Below, one piece after another: positions 28,852-38,000 of a DNA stretch of 47,517 nt. The DNA lies in the NCBI GenBank assembly GCA_016711435.1, contig JADJSY010000015.1, forward strand, positions 1 through 47,517. Direction: 5' to 3'. This DNA comes from Lewinellaceae bacterium. Its GTDB lineage: Bacteria; Bacteroidota; Bacteroidia; Chitinophagales; Saprospiraceae. The first letter of the stretch is position 1. Each line of letters starts with the position of its first letter. Position numbers and translations under genes: made by a program. The notes beneath the pieces were generated by a model. It was not told the DNA's origin. It was given only the letters and a program-made list of their open reading frames with translations, and searched no databases.

Positions 28852-29991
28852 TCAGGACAAACGGCGTTTGTAATCGTTGTATCCAAAACGGCGCACCACA
28901 TCTAGCGTCCCGTCGGTACGCCAGATGGCGATGGCGGGGTGTGTCACGCCGTTGAAGGTGCTGGTCTTTACCATCGTGTAGTGGATCATGTCTTCAAACA
29001 CGATTTTTTGCCCGATTTTCAGCGGTTTTTCAAATGAATACGCTTCCAGGAAGTCGCCGCTCAGGCAACTGACACCGCCCAGTCTGTATTGCGGCTGTCC
29101 CGGTACCAATTCTTCCGAAGCGCCCCGGACGCGGGGGCGGTAGGGCATTTCCAGCGTATCGGGCATGTGCGCCGTGAAAGAGGCGTCCAGGATCGCTGTT
29201 TTTACCTTTTTATTGGAAACGATATCGAGAACGGTCGTGACCAATACGCCCGTATCCCAGGCAAAAGCGCTGCCCGGTTCGAGCAGGATATGCAGGTGCG
29301 GATGCCGCTTTTTGAATGCTTTCAATACCCCGATCAGGTGTTCCACATCGTAGCCTGCTTTGGTCATCAGGTGTCCACCTCCGAAGTTGACCCATTTCAG
29401 TTGAGGCAGAAATGCACCGAATTGCCGCTCGAAGTGTTCCAGCGTTGTTTCCAGATCATAACTTGTGCTTTCACACAAAGTATGGAAATGCAGTCCTTCG
29501 ATGCCCTCGGGGAGTTTTCCTTTAAAATTTTCGAGCGGTTCGCCCAGCCGGGAGCCGGGCGAAGCGGGATTGTACAGCGCCGTGCCGACCGGCGACCAGC
29601 CTGGATTGACCCGGATGCCTGGGCTTACAGGTTCGGGCCATGCTTCCAGTTTTTTGCGGAAACGGCGGTATTGGCCGATGGAATTGAAGGTAACATGGCT
29701 GGAATAGCCCAGTATTTTTCCAAATTCACGGGGCGTATAAGCCACGGCGTAGGTATGCGCTTTGGTTTTCATTTCCTCAAAACAAAGCCGCGCTTCATTG
29801 AGGGAAGAGGCGGTAGCGCCTTGCACGTATTCGCGTATGATCGGGAAAACGCTCCAGATGGCAAATCCCTTGAATGCCAGGATGATCTGTACGCCGGCTT
29901 CTTGTTGTACCCTTTGAATGAGGGCTAAATTCTGGCGCAGCCGGGCTTCGTCGAGCACAAAACAGGGCGAGGGTATTTTTTTTATGTCCAC
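28852..29991 (-). CDS. nspC: Carboxynorspermidine / carboxyspermidine decarboxylase
   Basis: This 379-residue protein is an alanine-racemase-fold PLP enzyme of the NspC type. Lys41 in LAFKGFA is the PLP lysine. The family motifs GLHFHTLCESTSYDLE, WVNFGGGHLM, LEPGSAFAWDTG and GVSCLSGDF (a catalytic cysteine) are all present. It decarboxylates carboxynorspermidine or carboxyspermidine in the alternative polyamine pathway. The partner dehydrogenase gene is not next to it. It is probably driven from the promoter candidate at 30122-30129. Confidence 0.94.
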   Translation of the reverse strand: MDIKKIPSPCFVLDEARLRQNLALIQRVQQEAGVQIILAFKGFAIWSVFPIIREYVQGATASSLNEARLCFEEMKTKAHTYAVAYTPREFGKILGYSSHVTFNSIGQYRRFRKKLEAWPEPVSPGIRVNPGWSPVGTALYNPASPGSRLGEPLENFKGKLPEGIEGLHFHTLCESTSYDLETTLEHFERQFGAFLPQLKWVNFGGGHLMTKAGYDVEHLIGVLKAFKKRHPHLHILLEPGSAFAWDTGVLVTTVLDIVSNKKVKTAILDASFTAHMPDTLEMPYRPRVRGASEELVPGQPQYRLGGVSCLSGDFLEAYSFEKPLKIGQKIVFEDMIHYTMVKTSTFNGVTHPAIAIWRTDGTLDVVRRFGYNDYKRRLS

Positions 29992-30001
29992 TTGTCGGTA
30001 T

Positions 30002-30062
30002 TAAGTAAAAGGGCAAAATTGAAAAAGCAAAAAGAAATGTGAATTAATGAGTTGCAAAAGAT
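30002..30062. repeat. Family B repeat, diverged copy upstream of nspC
   Basis: TAAGTAAAAGGGCAAAATTG and later GAGTTGCAAAAGATG align with 16234-16299. It lies ten bases upstream of the nspC ATG, in its leader. Confidence 0.6.
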
Positions 30063-30121
30063 GTAGTACTCACTAATGTTACTCACTTCCATAGAATTAG
30101 GTAATGCGATTTAAGTGGGGG

Positions 30122-30129
30122 CAAAGGTA
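30122..30129 (-). promoter_or_regulatory. Candidate -7 box upstream of nspC
   Basis: The minus strand reads TACCTTTG (TAnnTTTG), 130 bases upstream of the nspC ATG, close to the end of the partial gene at 30135. Its -33 element is not clear. Confidence 0.35.
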
Positions 30130-30134
30130 GGGCT

Positions 30135-30239
30135 TCACTGCCAGTGAATTTTGCCAAACATGAACATCCCGCCTACAAAAATCACGATAAAAACCAGTAT
30201 AGCAATGAAAATAAATGCCAGACCGAAAACCCCCGTGGC

Positions 30240-30247
<8 letters not shown>
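30135..30247 (-). CDS. C-terminal fragment of a small membrane protein, cut by corrupt sequence
   Basis: Reading leftwards on the minus strand, an open frame leads from the corrupted stretch into a hydrophobic helix (GVFGLAFIFIAILVFIVIFV) and ends GKIHWQ, with a stop at 30137-30135. The N-terminal part cannot be read because it runs into the homopolymer block. No family is recognisable from this tail. It points to a real gene hidden at this position. Confidence 0.55.
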
Positions 30248-30625
<378 letters not shown>

Positions 30626-30737
30626 TGCCCAAAAGCAGTGTTGCCAATGCGTCAGGGAAGATTATTATCAAATAAGACAACCTAATAGGGATAAGCAAGC
30701 GTCTTGTTAGCATTCGTTCAAACAAAACCTTAAGATT

Positions 30738-31385
30738 ATGCTGTCCAAAACAATTACGACCCTGCTACTTTTATTCACCCTGAACCAGTTGTCGGCCCAA
30801 TTTACCATTGGCGTACACGGCGGCGTCAATGCGAGTACGATCAACACCCACGGCCCTGTCACTGCATTTTACCCTGAACCGGAAGCCCAGGTGCATTATT
30901 TTGCAGGCATTAACACAGCCTATCAACTCTGCAACAAATGGTCGGCAGGACTGGACGTCGATTACGCAGTCCGGGGTGTAGGGTATGAGGTAACCGGAGA
31001 TGCCGATGCAAATGCACTGTCCAATTCCAGGAGAAAAAACCTGGATATCACGCCGAAAGTATCGTACCAACTGTTCAAAAATCTGGACCTCAACTTCGGC
31101 GTTTATTGCAGTTTTTTGCAGCGGCATGAGGTACAAATAGGCGATTCCGATGACTGGATAGAGCCGTTTGCCACCTATTATTCCAAAACGGATGTTGGAC
31201 TTGCACCAGGGCTACGATACCAAATCGGCCGCTTTTCGCTGCTTGCATCCGGCCAATTAGGTTTGAAAAAAATGGCAACCATCTCTTTTACCGGTGAAAA
31301 CGGGGAAGAAATTGGTGAAAGACATGAAAAAAACCGTGCGCTGCAAATCGGGTTGGGATACCGGATTTTCAGGAATGAGGAATGA
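30738..31385 (+). CDS. Outer-membrane beta-barrel protein (porin-like)
   Basis: This 215-residue protein has a signal ending LNQLSAQF, then alternating strands (for example FTIGVHGGVNAST, KWSAGLDVDYAVRGVGYEV, LDLNFGVYCSF), and ends LQIGLGYRIF before a short RNEE tail. It matches the outer-membrane beta-barrel family PF13568-like (OMP_b-brl_2). The tail residues are encoded by the tandem word GAATGAGGAATGA, so the natural end may be the Phe before it. A beta-barrel of eight to ten strands is expected. Confidence 0.85.
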   Translation: MLSKTITTLLLLFTLNQLSAQFTIGVHGGVNASTINTHGPVTAFYPEPEAQVHYFAGINTAYQLCNKWSAGLDVDYAVRGVGYEVTGDADANALSNSRRKNLDITPKVSYQLFKNLDLNFGVYCSFLQRHEVQIGDSDDWIEPFATYYSKTDVGLAPGLRYQIGRFSLLASGQLGLKKMATISFTGENGEEIGERHEKNRALQIGLGYRIFRNEE

Positions 31386-31455
31386 GGAATGAGGGATGGC
31401 CGAGCGTGATGCCCGCCGACATCACGCTCGGCCATTCCTCATCCCTCATCCCTCT
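31382..31455. terminator. Bidirectional hairpin between convergent genes
   Basis: Arms 31396-31411 and 31420-31435 are perfect 16-bp complements around an 8-base loop. Tandem GAGGAATGAGGGATG-type words extend the pairing on both sides. It sits between the stop codons of the barrel gene and argH, the expected place for a terminator acting both ways. Confidence 0.75.
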
Positions 31456-32756
31456 TTCCTTCTCCGCCCCAACACCTTCTCCATCTCCGCCCTGATCTCC
31501 TCCGTGCACAGATTCCCCAAACTTCCCTCGTGGGTGTGCTCCAAACCCCTTGAGGCATCGAATTGAAACGTCCCGGCCTCGATGGCTTCTCCCACCTGCC
31601 GGTAGGCTTCGCGGAACGGCAGCCCCTGTTTTACTTTTTCATTCACGGCCTCCACACTGAACAGGTAGCGGTATTTTTCATCTTTCAGAATATCCGCTTT
31701 CACCTCGATAAATCCCAGCGCATGGATCATCATGGCAAAACAGTTTTGCAGTTCCGTGAACGCCGGAAACAGGATTTCTTTGGTCAGTTGCAGGTCGCGG
31801 TGGTAGCCGGAAGGCAGGTTGGCAAGCAGCAGGGTGAGTTCATTGGGCAACGCCTGTATTCGGTTGCATTTGGCACGGATCAGTTCAAAAATGTCCGGAT
31901 TTTTTTTGTGGGGCATGATACTGCTGCCGGTGGTCAGTTCTGCCGGAAAACTGATGAATCCGAAATTCTGATTCAGGTACAGGCAAATATCCATCGACAA
32001 GCGGCCCAGCGTCGCGGCGAGGTTGGACAGGCTTTGGGCTACAATTTTTTCCGTTTTTCCGCGACTCATTTGCGCATACACGACGTTGAAATGCAGGGTG
32101 TCAAACCCCAGCAGTTCGGTGGTCAGGCGGCGGTCGAGGGGAAAGGAAGAACCGTAACCGGCCCCGCTGCCCAGGGGATTTTTATTGACGACCCGGGCCG
32201 CAGCGGTAACAATTTCCATGTCGTCGACCAGGCTTTCGGCATAAGCGCCGAACCAAAGACCGAAAGAGGACGGCATGGCGATTTGCAGGTGTGTGTAACC
32301 AGGCAGCAGATGTTGTTTGTGTCGCTCGCTGAGTTCGAGCAACAGGTTGAAAAGCGACTGCACAGACGCCGTAACTTCCTGTAATTCAGCGCGTAAGAAC
32401 AGTTTTATATCCACCGCCACCTGGTCGTTCCGGCTGCGGCCGGCATGTATTTTTTTGCCTGCGTCGCCGATGCGCTGCGTGAGCAGGTACTCCACCTGCG
32501 AATGCACGTCTTCCATATCCGGCTCGATTTTGAATTTTCCGGCCCGTATGTCGCCCAGAATCAGGTTCAGTTCCCGGTGGATGCGCTCGTGCTCGGCCGG
32601 GTCCAGCAATCCTACTTTTTCCAGCATTGCAGTATGTGCCAGCGAGCCGATCACATCGTGTTCGGCCAGCAACACATCGAACTCCCGGTCGCGGCCCACG
32701 GTAAATGTTTCGACGAATGCGTGGGTGGCGGTATTGTTTTTACTCCAAAGCTTCAT
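31446..32756 (-). CDS. argH: Argininosuccinate lyase
   Basis: The ATG at 32756 gives 436 residues starting MKLWSKNN. The longer in-frame start at 32861 is rejected because its extra residues translate repeat words (SLLTSHLSLLS). The fumarase-superfamily signature TTGSSIMPHKKNPD is present (about residues 265-280), with the HVDV-type site replaced by AGRSRNDQV and LPGYTHLQIAMP. It cleaves argininosuccinate to arginine and fumarate. It is the last gene of a minus-strand argB-argE-argH run. Confidence 0.95.
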   Translation of the reverse strand: MKLWSKNNTATHAFVETFTVGRDREFDVLLAEHDVIGSLAHTAMLEKVGLLDPAEHERIHRELNLILGDIRAGKFKIEPDMEDVHSQVEYLLTQRIGDAGKKIHAGRSRNDQVAVDIKLFLRAELQEVTASVQSLFNLLLELSERHKQHLLPGYTHLQIAMPSSFGLWFGAYAESLVDDMEIVTAAARVVNKNPLGSGAGYGSSFPLDRRLTTELLGFDTLHFNVVYAQMSRGKTEKIVAQSLSNLAATLGRLSMDICLYLNQNFGFISFPAELTTGSSIMPHKKNPDIFELIRAKCNRIQALPNELTLLLANLPSGYHRDLQLTKEILFPAFTELQNCFAMMIHALGFIEVKADILKDEKYRYLFSVEAVNEKVKQGLPFREAYRQVGEAIEAGTFQFDASRGLEHTHEGSLGNLCTEEIRAEMEKVLGRRRKEG

Positions 32757-32930
32757 GGATAGAAGTGAGAGGTGAGAAGTGAGAAGTGAGAGGCGTAGAT
32801 TACACCGCTTCGCATTTGGGATGAAGGTTAAAGAAAAAGAAATTATATGATAGAGTGTCAAATATCAACCTCATCAACCTCATCAACCTTCATCAACCCT
32901 TATAAACCCTCATCAACATTTTCCAGCAAA
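32757..32930. repeat. Tandem words between argH and argE
   Basis: GAAGTGAGAGGTGAGAAGTG-type words (32762-32790) begin just upstream of the argH start, and ATCAACCTC words with period about 9 (32866-32920) reach into the 3' end of argE. No long hairpin is formed between the two sets. The second set matches the words at 13938-14095. Confidence 0.75.
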
Positions 32931-33985
32931 CTTACATACAGCGCTATACCTTCCTCAATTTCCTTTACATAAATAAATTCATCGGCCGTATGGCTGCGGG
33001 CGCTGTCGCCGGGGCCCATTTTCAGGGCGGGAAAAGGCATCAGCGCTTTGTCGGAAGTAGTAGGCGAACCGTACATCGTGCGCCCCAGTGCCAGGCCCGA
33101 CTGCACCAGCGGGTGTTTGGGTACTATCATCGAAGAGCGAATACGCAGGCTACGCGGCTCCACGCTGCACTGCACGTTGGCACGGACGGTTTCCAACACC
33201 TGTTCGAGTGTATAACATTCATTGACGCGGACATCCACCGTAAAACGGCATTCATCCGGCACTACATTGTGTTGTGTGCCGGCTTGTATCAGGGTGACCG
33301 ACATTTTGACCGGCCCGAGGAATGCAGATGTTTCCGGGAACTGGTATTGCAGGAACCAGTTTATATCATTCAGCGCTTTGTAGATAGCGTTTTCACCTTC
33401 TTCGCGGGCTGCGTGACCGGATTTGCCGTGCGCCACACAATCGAGCACCATCAACCCTTTTTCGGCTATGGCCAATTGCATTTGGGTGGGTTCGCCGACA
33501 ATGGCGCAGTTGATCACACCCAGTTCGGGCAGCAGCAATTCCACCCCGTTTTTGCCGGAAATTTCTTCTTCGGCAGTGGCAGCGTAGACGAGGTTAAAAG
33601 GCAAATCCTTCTGATCAAAAAAATACAAAAAAGCAGCCAGCAGGGCCACCAGTGGGCCGCCGGCGTCGTTGCTGCCCAGGCCGAACAGTTTGTCGTCCAG
33701 TATTTCAGGAGCAAAAGGGTCGCGGGTGTATCCTTTGTTTGGTTTTACCGTGTCGTGGTGCGAATTGAGTAAAATAGTTGGTCGGGCAGCGTCAAAATGG
33801 CGATTGAGCGCCCACACGTTGTTTTGCAGGCGATGGGTGGGAACTCCTTTTTTTTGTAAAAAATCATCCAGCAACGCAGCCGTATCCGCTTCTTCCCGGC
33901 TAAAGGAAGGCGTTGCAATCAACCGTTGCAGCAGTTCGACCATTTCAGCGGTCAACTGTTTGATATATGCTTGATCATTACCCAT
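32900..33985 (-). CDS. argE: M20 family deacetylase, acetylornithine/acetylcitrulline deacetylase-like
   Basis: The ATG at 33985 (MGNDQAYIKQL) is preferred over a GTG at 34009, giving 361 residues. Metal ligands and the catalytic residues are in NSHHDTVKP (His-x-Asp), GLGSNDAGGP, AATAEEEISG (Glu-Glu) and GEPTQM. In Bacteroidota the arginine pathway often runs through N-acetylcitrulline, so this protein may deacetylate that compound instead of acetylornithine. The last codons (VDEGL) come from the tandem words. It is the middle gene of the arg run. Confidence 0.87.
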   Translation of the reverse strand: MGNDQAYIKQLTAEMVELLQRLIATPSFSREEADTAALLDDFLQKKGVPTHRLQNNVWALNRHFDAARPTILLNSHHDTVKPNKGYTRDPFAPEILDDKLFGLGSNDAGGPLVALLAAFLYFFDQKDLPFNLVYAATAEEEISGKNGVELLLPELGVINCAIVGEPTQMQLAIAEKGLMVLDCVAHGKSGHAAREEGENAIYKALNDINWFLQYQFPETSAFLGPVKMSVTLIQAGTQHNVVPDECRFTVDVRVNECYTLEQVLETVRANVQCSVEPRSLRIRSSMIVPKHPLVQSGLALGRTMYGSPTTSDKALMPFPALKMGPGDSARSHTADEFIYVKEIEEGIALYVSLLENVDEGL

Positions 33986-34039
33986 ATTATGTAGCCCTGT
34001 TTCACCCAAGCAGTTTGAACTGATTCTTTTGTAATGCGT

Positions 34040-34080
34040 TGGCTTTCATTGCATTTTGCTTTTTGCAATTTTGCCTTTTT
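34040..34080 (-). repeat. Family B repeat, inverted copy before argE
   Basis: On the minus strand it reads GTAAAAAAGGCAAAATTGCA and AAAAGCAAAATGCAATG. It fills most of the 95-base gap between argB and argE. Confidence 0.6.
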
Positions 34081-34878
34081 TTACTCATCATACATCTCGA
34101 TCAAAGTCCCGTTTTTTCCCGCTACCAGGTCGGGTAATTTTTCTGCCTGCCCGATAATGACTTTTCGCACACCTTTTTTCAGTGCGGCAAAGGCGTTATC
34201 CAGTTTAGGGATCATGCCGGCAGTGATGACCTGTTCCGATCTCAATTGCTGATATTGTTCGAGGTGGGGGGTTGGCATCCGGCTGTTTTCATCCGTTACA
34301 TCCAGCAAAACACCGCTTTTTTCAAAACCGAAAATAAGTTGAACGGCAAAGGCCGTGCTCATGGCTTGCGCAATTTCCTGCGCGATGGTATCGGCATTGG
34401 TATTGAGCAACTGACCTTCTCCGTCGTGCGACAAGGGGGCCACCACAGGAGTAAGGCCCTGCCCGATCCAGCGGTCGAGCAATGGGATATTGACCGAATC
34501 GATATCACCCACCCAGCCGTAGTCGATGCTCGGATGCCGGCGTTTGTGGGCCCGCAGCAAGTCGCCGTCGGCGCCGCAAACACCCAGCGATGGGCAGCCC
34601 AGCGCCTGAAGCCGGGCGACAATCTGTTTGTTGACTAAGCCGCCGTACACCATCGTCGCAATACGCAGGGTTTCGGCATCGGTGATACGCCGCCCGTCGA
34701 TCATTTGCTGGGGAACACCCAGGCGCTCAGCGAGTTGTGTGGCCTGCCTGCCGCCGCCGTGCACGAGTATTTTTGCGCCGGGTAAGGCAGCAAAATCTGT
34801 CAGGAAAGTCAGTAGCCGCGTGTCGTCGTCGAGTATATTACCGCCGATTTTTACAACATTGAGTGTGATTTTTTTCAT
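34081..34878 (-). CDS. argB: Acetylglutamate kinase (amino acid kinase family)
   Basis: This 265-residue protein has the amino acid kinase fold. KIGGNILDD binds phosphate, VHGGGRQATQLAERLG binds substrate, NTNADTIAQEIA the nucleotide site, and GMIPKLDNAFAALKKGV is a typical ArgB C-terminal motif. It phosphorylates N-acetylglutamate, or N-succinylglutamate in some Bacteroidota. It is first in the argB-argE-argH run. Confidence 0.94.
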   Translation of the reverse strand: MKKITLNVVKIGGNILDDDTRLLTFLTDFAALPGAKILVHGGGRQATQLAERLGVPQQMIDGRRITDAETLRIATMVYGGLVNKQIVARLQALGCPSLGVCGADGDLLRAHKRRHPSIDYGWVGDIDSVNIPLLDRWIGQGLTPVVAPLSHDGEGQLLNTNADTIAQEIAQAMSTAFAVQLIFGFEKSGVLLDVTDENSRMPTPHLEQYQQLRSEQVITAGMIPKLDNAFAALKKGVRKVIIGQAEKLPDLVAGKNGTLIEMYDE

Positions 34879-34921
34879 GGAACGTTTTTAACGTTGATGG
34901 AAAAACATCGGGTCTGTTGGT

Positions 34922-34985
34922 TAAGTAGTTATCGGTTATCAGTTAATAGTTATCCGTATTGACAGGCATTTTATGGACAAAAATA
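34922..34985 (-). promoter_or_regulatory. argB leader: family A words and candidate -7 box
   Basis: Words of the TAACTATTAACTGATAACCG type (34925-34956 read on the minus strand) are a truncated family A repeat. TATTTTTG on the minus strand at 34985-34978 fits TAnnTTTG, 100 bases upstream of argB. Together they fill the part of the 304-base gap 34879-35182 next to argB. An inverted repeat follows at 35031. Confidence 0.4.
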
Positions 34986-35030
34986 ACTCAAAATGGATTT
35001 AACTCGACACTAGGGCGCCAAATGGAAAAC

Positions 35031-35157
35031 GGTAGCACGGCTGCTTTCAGGCCTTTGGTATATGTGCCGGATATTAAAAGTGCGGGCGCGCATGGCAAAA
35101 ATAGGGCCTAGAACGGGCATTAGAATGTACATGTCCCGCGGCCTTAAGGCCGCTACC
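35031..35157. repeat. Inverted-repeat element with GCGGCCTTAAGGCCGC palindrome
   Basis: The 16-bp palindrome at 35138-35153 is perfect. GGTAGC (35031-35036) and GCTACC (35152-35157) form the outer pair, and CAGGCCTTT (35049-35057) has partial matches within. It resembles a REP-type or small mobile palindrome. It lies in a gap with no gene. Confidence 0.5.
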
Positions 35158-35182
35158 ACTTCAAACATCTAAAACATTGATT

Positions 35183-36064
35183 ATGAGACTACTTACCACA
35201 CTTTTTTACTTTTTATCCAGATAGCCTCCATGCAGGCACAACAAAACAGTAACAGCTATCTGGATGGTCGATTTCACCAAAATTAAAGGCGGGCACCGCA
35301 CTGAATTGTTGTATTACCTGGAACAGAACTGGAAACTTTACCGCGATTCCGCACTCGCCCGAGGCTACATCAGCGGCTACCGGCTGCTGGAAACGACACC
35401 CGACTCGATCGGCGATTTCGACTTTATTCTGCTGATGGAGTTTCCGGACAGCGCCGCATTCCACCAGGTGGAGGCAAATTTCCAACCCCTGATGAAAAAG
35501 TTGCGGCCTTCGGGTCCGGTGCTGCTGAACAGCATTAAAGCGGCTGATTTCAGGGAAATTAAAATTTCCAAAAATGCCAAAACGATTTTTGACGCACAGG
35601 CCAAGTCATTTCCACAGATCAACATCCCGCAAACGCCGGAAAACCTGGAACGCCTGCGGGAAATCAACCGGGATATCTGGACGCCCTTTTCGGAGGCCTA
35701 CGCCACCAACGATGCCGAAAAATACATTTCCCTGCATGCCCCGGATTTTATTCGGGCGAACGGCGGAAAATGGGCGGGCGTCAAAAACCTGGCTGAATAC
35801 GGCGCTAGCGTCAAAACCAATTTCGCCCGCAATACGGAGGACGGGCGCATGGCCAGGATTGATTTCACCTTTTTTGAGCGGGCAGCCGGAGCGGAGACCG
35901 CTTCCGAACGCGGCATTTACCGCTATACCGACATCCCTAAAACGGGCGCACCAAGCAGTTTTTACGGAAAATTTCACGTTTTTCACCGCAAAGTGAACGG
36001 CGTCTGGAAAATCGCCGTCGATTACGACAGCAATGAAGACGGTTCCGTGAGGAAGCGGATTTAG
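35183..36064 (+). pseudogene. Secreted EthD/NTF2-like protein, signal peptide separated by homopolymer indels
   Basis: The track-independent start at 35183 encodes MRLLTTLFYF, then hits TAG at 35222. Adding one T to the T5 run at 35210-35214 and removing one A from the A4 run at 35243-35246 gives a continuous signal peptide ending SMQAQQTVTAIWMVDF, in frame with the ATG at 35264. The main part from 35264 is 266 residues. An alpha-beta domain of the dimeric barrel type (about 1-100) is followed by an NTF2/SnoaL-like domain (about 125-260) with KFHVFHRKVNGVWKIAVDYD. The substrate is unknown. The double indel is probably sequencing error. Confidence 0.65.
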
Positions 36065-36122
36065 GGCGGGCTGGCGGCGGGGGCGTCGCGGACGTGTCCT
36101 CTTCGCCTTTGCCCTTTCGTTT

Positions 36123-37733
36123 TTACCGGGCAGACTTCAATTCATACAACATAGCAGATTTCATATTGACGGCGCCGTTCACGCTTTCAAAACGAATCCT
36201 GCTGAATTTTTTTGTAGGAAAAATAATATCGGTCATCGCCGTCTCGCCACCGTCCGCAAACAGTTCGCAGGAAGCCACATCAAAAAACAAGTGCATTTTT
36301 AGTGTTTTGTCTTTTCGCGGCCGGGGCGCAACATGGCGTTTCAGCGCAAATTTGTCCGAAAAACGGAGGTCTCCTGAACGGGTCCGGTCGCTGAAAAATT
36401 CATTGCTACCCGCATCGAATCCTACGCGGTATTCTTCTCCATCCGCATTGGTAAGCACTACCGCAAAGGAGGATGCTGCATTATCCGGAAACTCCAATTC
36501 CAGCAGTACCTCCAAACCAGCGGGATCGAGGTCGTATTTAGGCGATACATAAAGCGGACCATCCAGCGATTGGCTGCTGAAGACAACCACGCCCTTGCGC
36601 AACGTTTCCAGTTCTTTCACCGGTTGCGATACAAGTCGAAGTCCGGCGTTTGTTTCGCGGAGCGCCAATGAACGTGGCAAGGTCATCGCGCTGCGCCAGG
36701 CCTGGGTTGGAACCGTTGTCGCATAATCCCAATTGGACATCCAGCCCATAAACAGCCGTCGGCCGTCCGATTTGGGCACATCCGACCAGGTCACGCCGGC
36801 GTAGTTGTCGCGCCCCCAATCGAGCCAGATGCCCTTGCCGTTTTGAACCGAACCGGCAAAATCCGGGTCCAGGGTAAAGGTCTTACCATCAAAGTCGCCG
36901 ACAAAATACTGGGTACCGGAACCGCCGTTGGCAGCGCCGGGGTTCAGGCTGAGCAGCAGCACCCATTTTGTGCCCGAGTCAGGCGGTGACTTCAAGTCAC
37001 CGCCTGACTTATCCCCTTCCACCGCCATCGGGAAAAAATCAGGACATTCCCAGACACCTCTGCGGGCGCCCCATTCTTTGCCGAAATCGCTCAGGTGTTT
37101 CCAGTTTTTCAGGTCCGGCGAACTCCAGAATTTTACATGATCCTGTGCGGCAAATACCATCACCCATTGTTTAGACGCCTCGTGCCAGATCACTTTCGGG
37201 TCGCGGAAGTCCCTGATTTTCTGGGTATTAGGCACGACGGGATTGCCCGCGTATTTCGTCCAGGTTCGGCCCTTATCGTTGCTGTACGCAATACTTTGGT
37301 ACTGAAAATCGCTGCGGCCGGCTTTTTCACCCTCCATCAGGTGGTGTGTGAAAATGGCGACCAAAGGCGGTTTTCCGTTTTTGCCGAAACCAGATGTGTT
37401 TTTCCAGTCCACCACCGCGCTGCCGGAAAATATCATGCCCAGGGAGTCGGGGTAAAGCGCGATGGGCAAATGCTCCCAATGCACCATATCGCTGCTCACC
37501 GCGTGCCCCCAGTGCATAGGGCCCCAAACCGTCGAGTCCGGGTAATGTTGATAAAAAAGATGGTATTCGCCCTCAAAATACACCATGCCATTGGGATCGT
37601 TCATCCACATTTTGGGTGGGGTGAAATGGAAAAGGGGGCGGTGGGGTTCATGAGTTTTTGTTGATCTATTTTGGGTAGTGTGGCAGCCCAAAAGGAGCAA
37701 GAGGTAAAAGAAAAAGGTTATATTTTTTACCAT
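36123..37733 (-). CDS. Glycoside hydrolase family 32 (levanase/fructanase-like) lipoprotein
   Basis: The ATG at 37733 gives 536 residues. An N-terminal lipoprotein signal ends LLLLLGC with Cys17. Catalytic motifs are WMNDPNG with the nucleophile Asp46, FRDPKVIWH (transition-state Asp) and WECPDFF with the acid/base Glu229. The beta-propeller is followed by a C-terminal beta-sandwich. It cleaves beta-fructofuranosyl links in levan, inulin or sucrose and is probably exposed at the outer membrane. A 33-bp palindrome encodes an extra K-SGGDLKSPPD segment (residues 242-252) between the acid/base motif and the next strand. It is not part of an obvious fructan utilisation locus here. Confidence 0.94.
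   Translation of the reverse strand: MVKNITFFFYLLLLLGCHTTQNRSTKTHEPHRPLFHFTPPKMWMNDPNGMVYFEGEYHLFYQHYPDSTVWGPMHWGHAVSSDMVHWEHLPIALYPDSLGMIFSGSAVVDWKNTSGFGKNGKPPLVAIFTHHLMEGEKAGRSDFQYQSIAYSNDKGRTWTKYAGNPVVPNTQKIRDFRDPKVIWHEASKQWVMVFAAQDHVKFWSSPDLKNWKHLSDFGKEWGARRGVWECPDFFPMAVEGDKSGGDLKSPPDSGTKWVLLLSLNPGAANGGSGTQYFVGDFDGKTFTLDPDFAGSVQNGKGIWLDWGRDNYAGVTWSDVPKSDGRRLFMGWMSNWDYATTVPTQAWRSAMTLPRSLALRETNAGLRLVSQPVKELETLRKGVVVFSSQSLDGPLYVSPKYDLDPAGLEVLLELEFPDNAASSFAVVLTNADGEEYRVGFDAGSNEFFSDRTRSGDLRFSDKFALKRHVAPRPRKDKTLKMHLFFDVASCELFADGGETAMTDIIFPTKKFSRIRFESVNGAVNMKSAMLYELKSAR
36977..37009. repeat. Perfect 33-bp palindrome inserted in frame within the GH32 gene
   Basis: Arms 36977-36992 and 36994-37009 are exact 16-bp complements around one base, AGTCAGGCGGTGACTT on the plus strand. 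Its length is eleven codons, so the reading frame is kept. It encodes the SGGDLKSPPD stretch that other GH32 proteins lack at this point, so it looks like an insertion. Confidence 0.85.
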
Positions 37734-37770
37734 GACAGGTTGAATATTGAATATGCTGACATATCGATGA

Positions 37771-37922
37771 GGTTGTGTCAAAAGGGTCGAAGTAAAATAA
37801 GATGCCAAATTATACTTGGTTTTTCGCTGCCTGAAAATTTTAAACTTCGGGAAGTGAGGAACGCGAAATTAAATTTCACACTAAAACCATGGCTCAAGTA
37901 GAATCCGACTTTTGACACAACC
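37771..37922. mobile_element. 152-bp MITE-like element with 14-bp terminal inverted repeats
   Basis: GGTTGTGTCAAAAG at 37771-37784 is an exact reverse complement of 37909-37922. Ends of this form (GGTTGTGTCAAAA) resemble insertion-sequence ends, and the inside holds no gene. No clear target-site duplication is seen. It lies 38 bases upstream of the GH32 start. Confidence 0.6.
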
Positions 37923-38000
37923 CTTGAAAATCAGGACAAAGATCAGCGAAGAATCGATGATCCGCCTTGAACTATATCAATAAATTGTTTTCAAGAGCGC

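Noticed and set aside
32757..32861. Upstream argH start giving 35 more residues
   Set aside because: The extra residues translate tandem words and do not match the family N-terminus.
35138..35153. Restriction-modification or origin site at the GCGGCCTTAAGGCCGC palindrome
   Set aside because: No methylase, nuclease or dnaA-box cluster is near. A small palindromic repeat is the simpler view.
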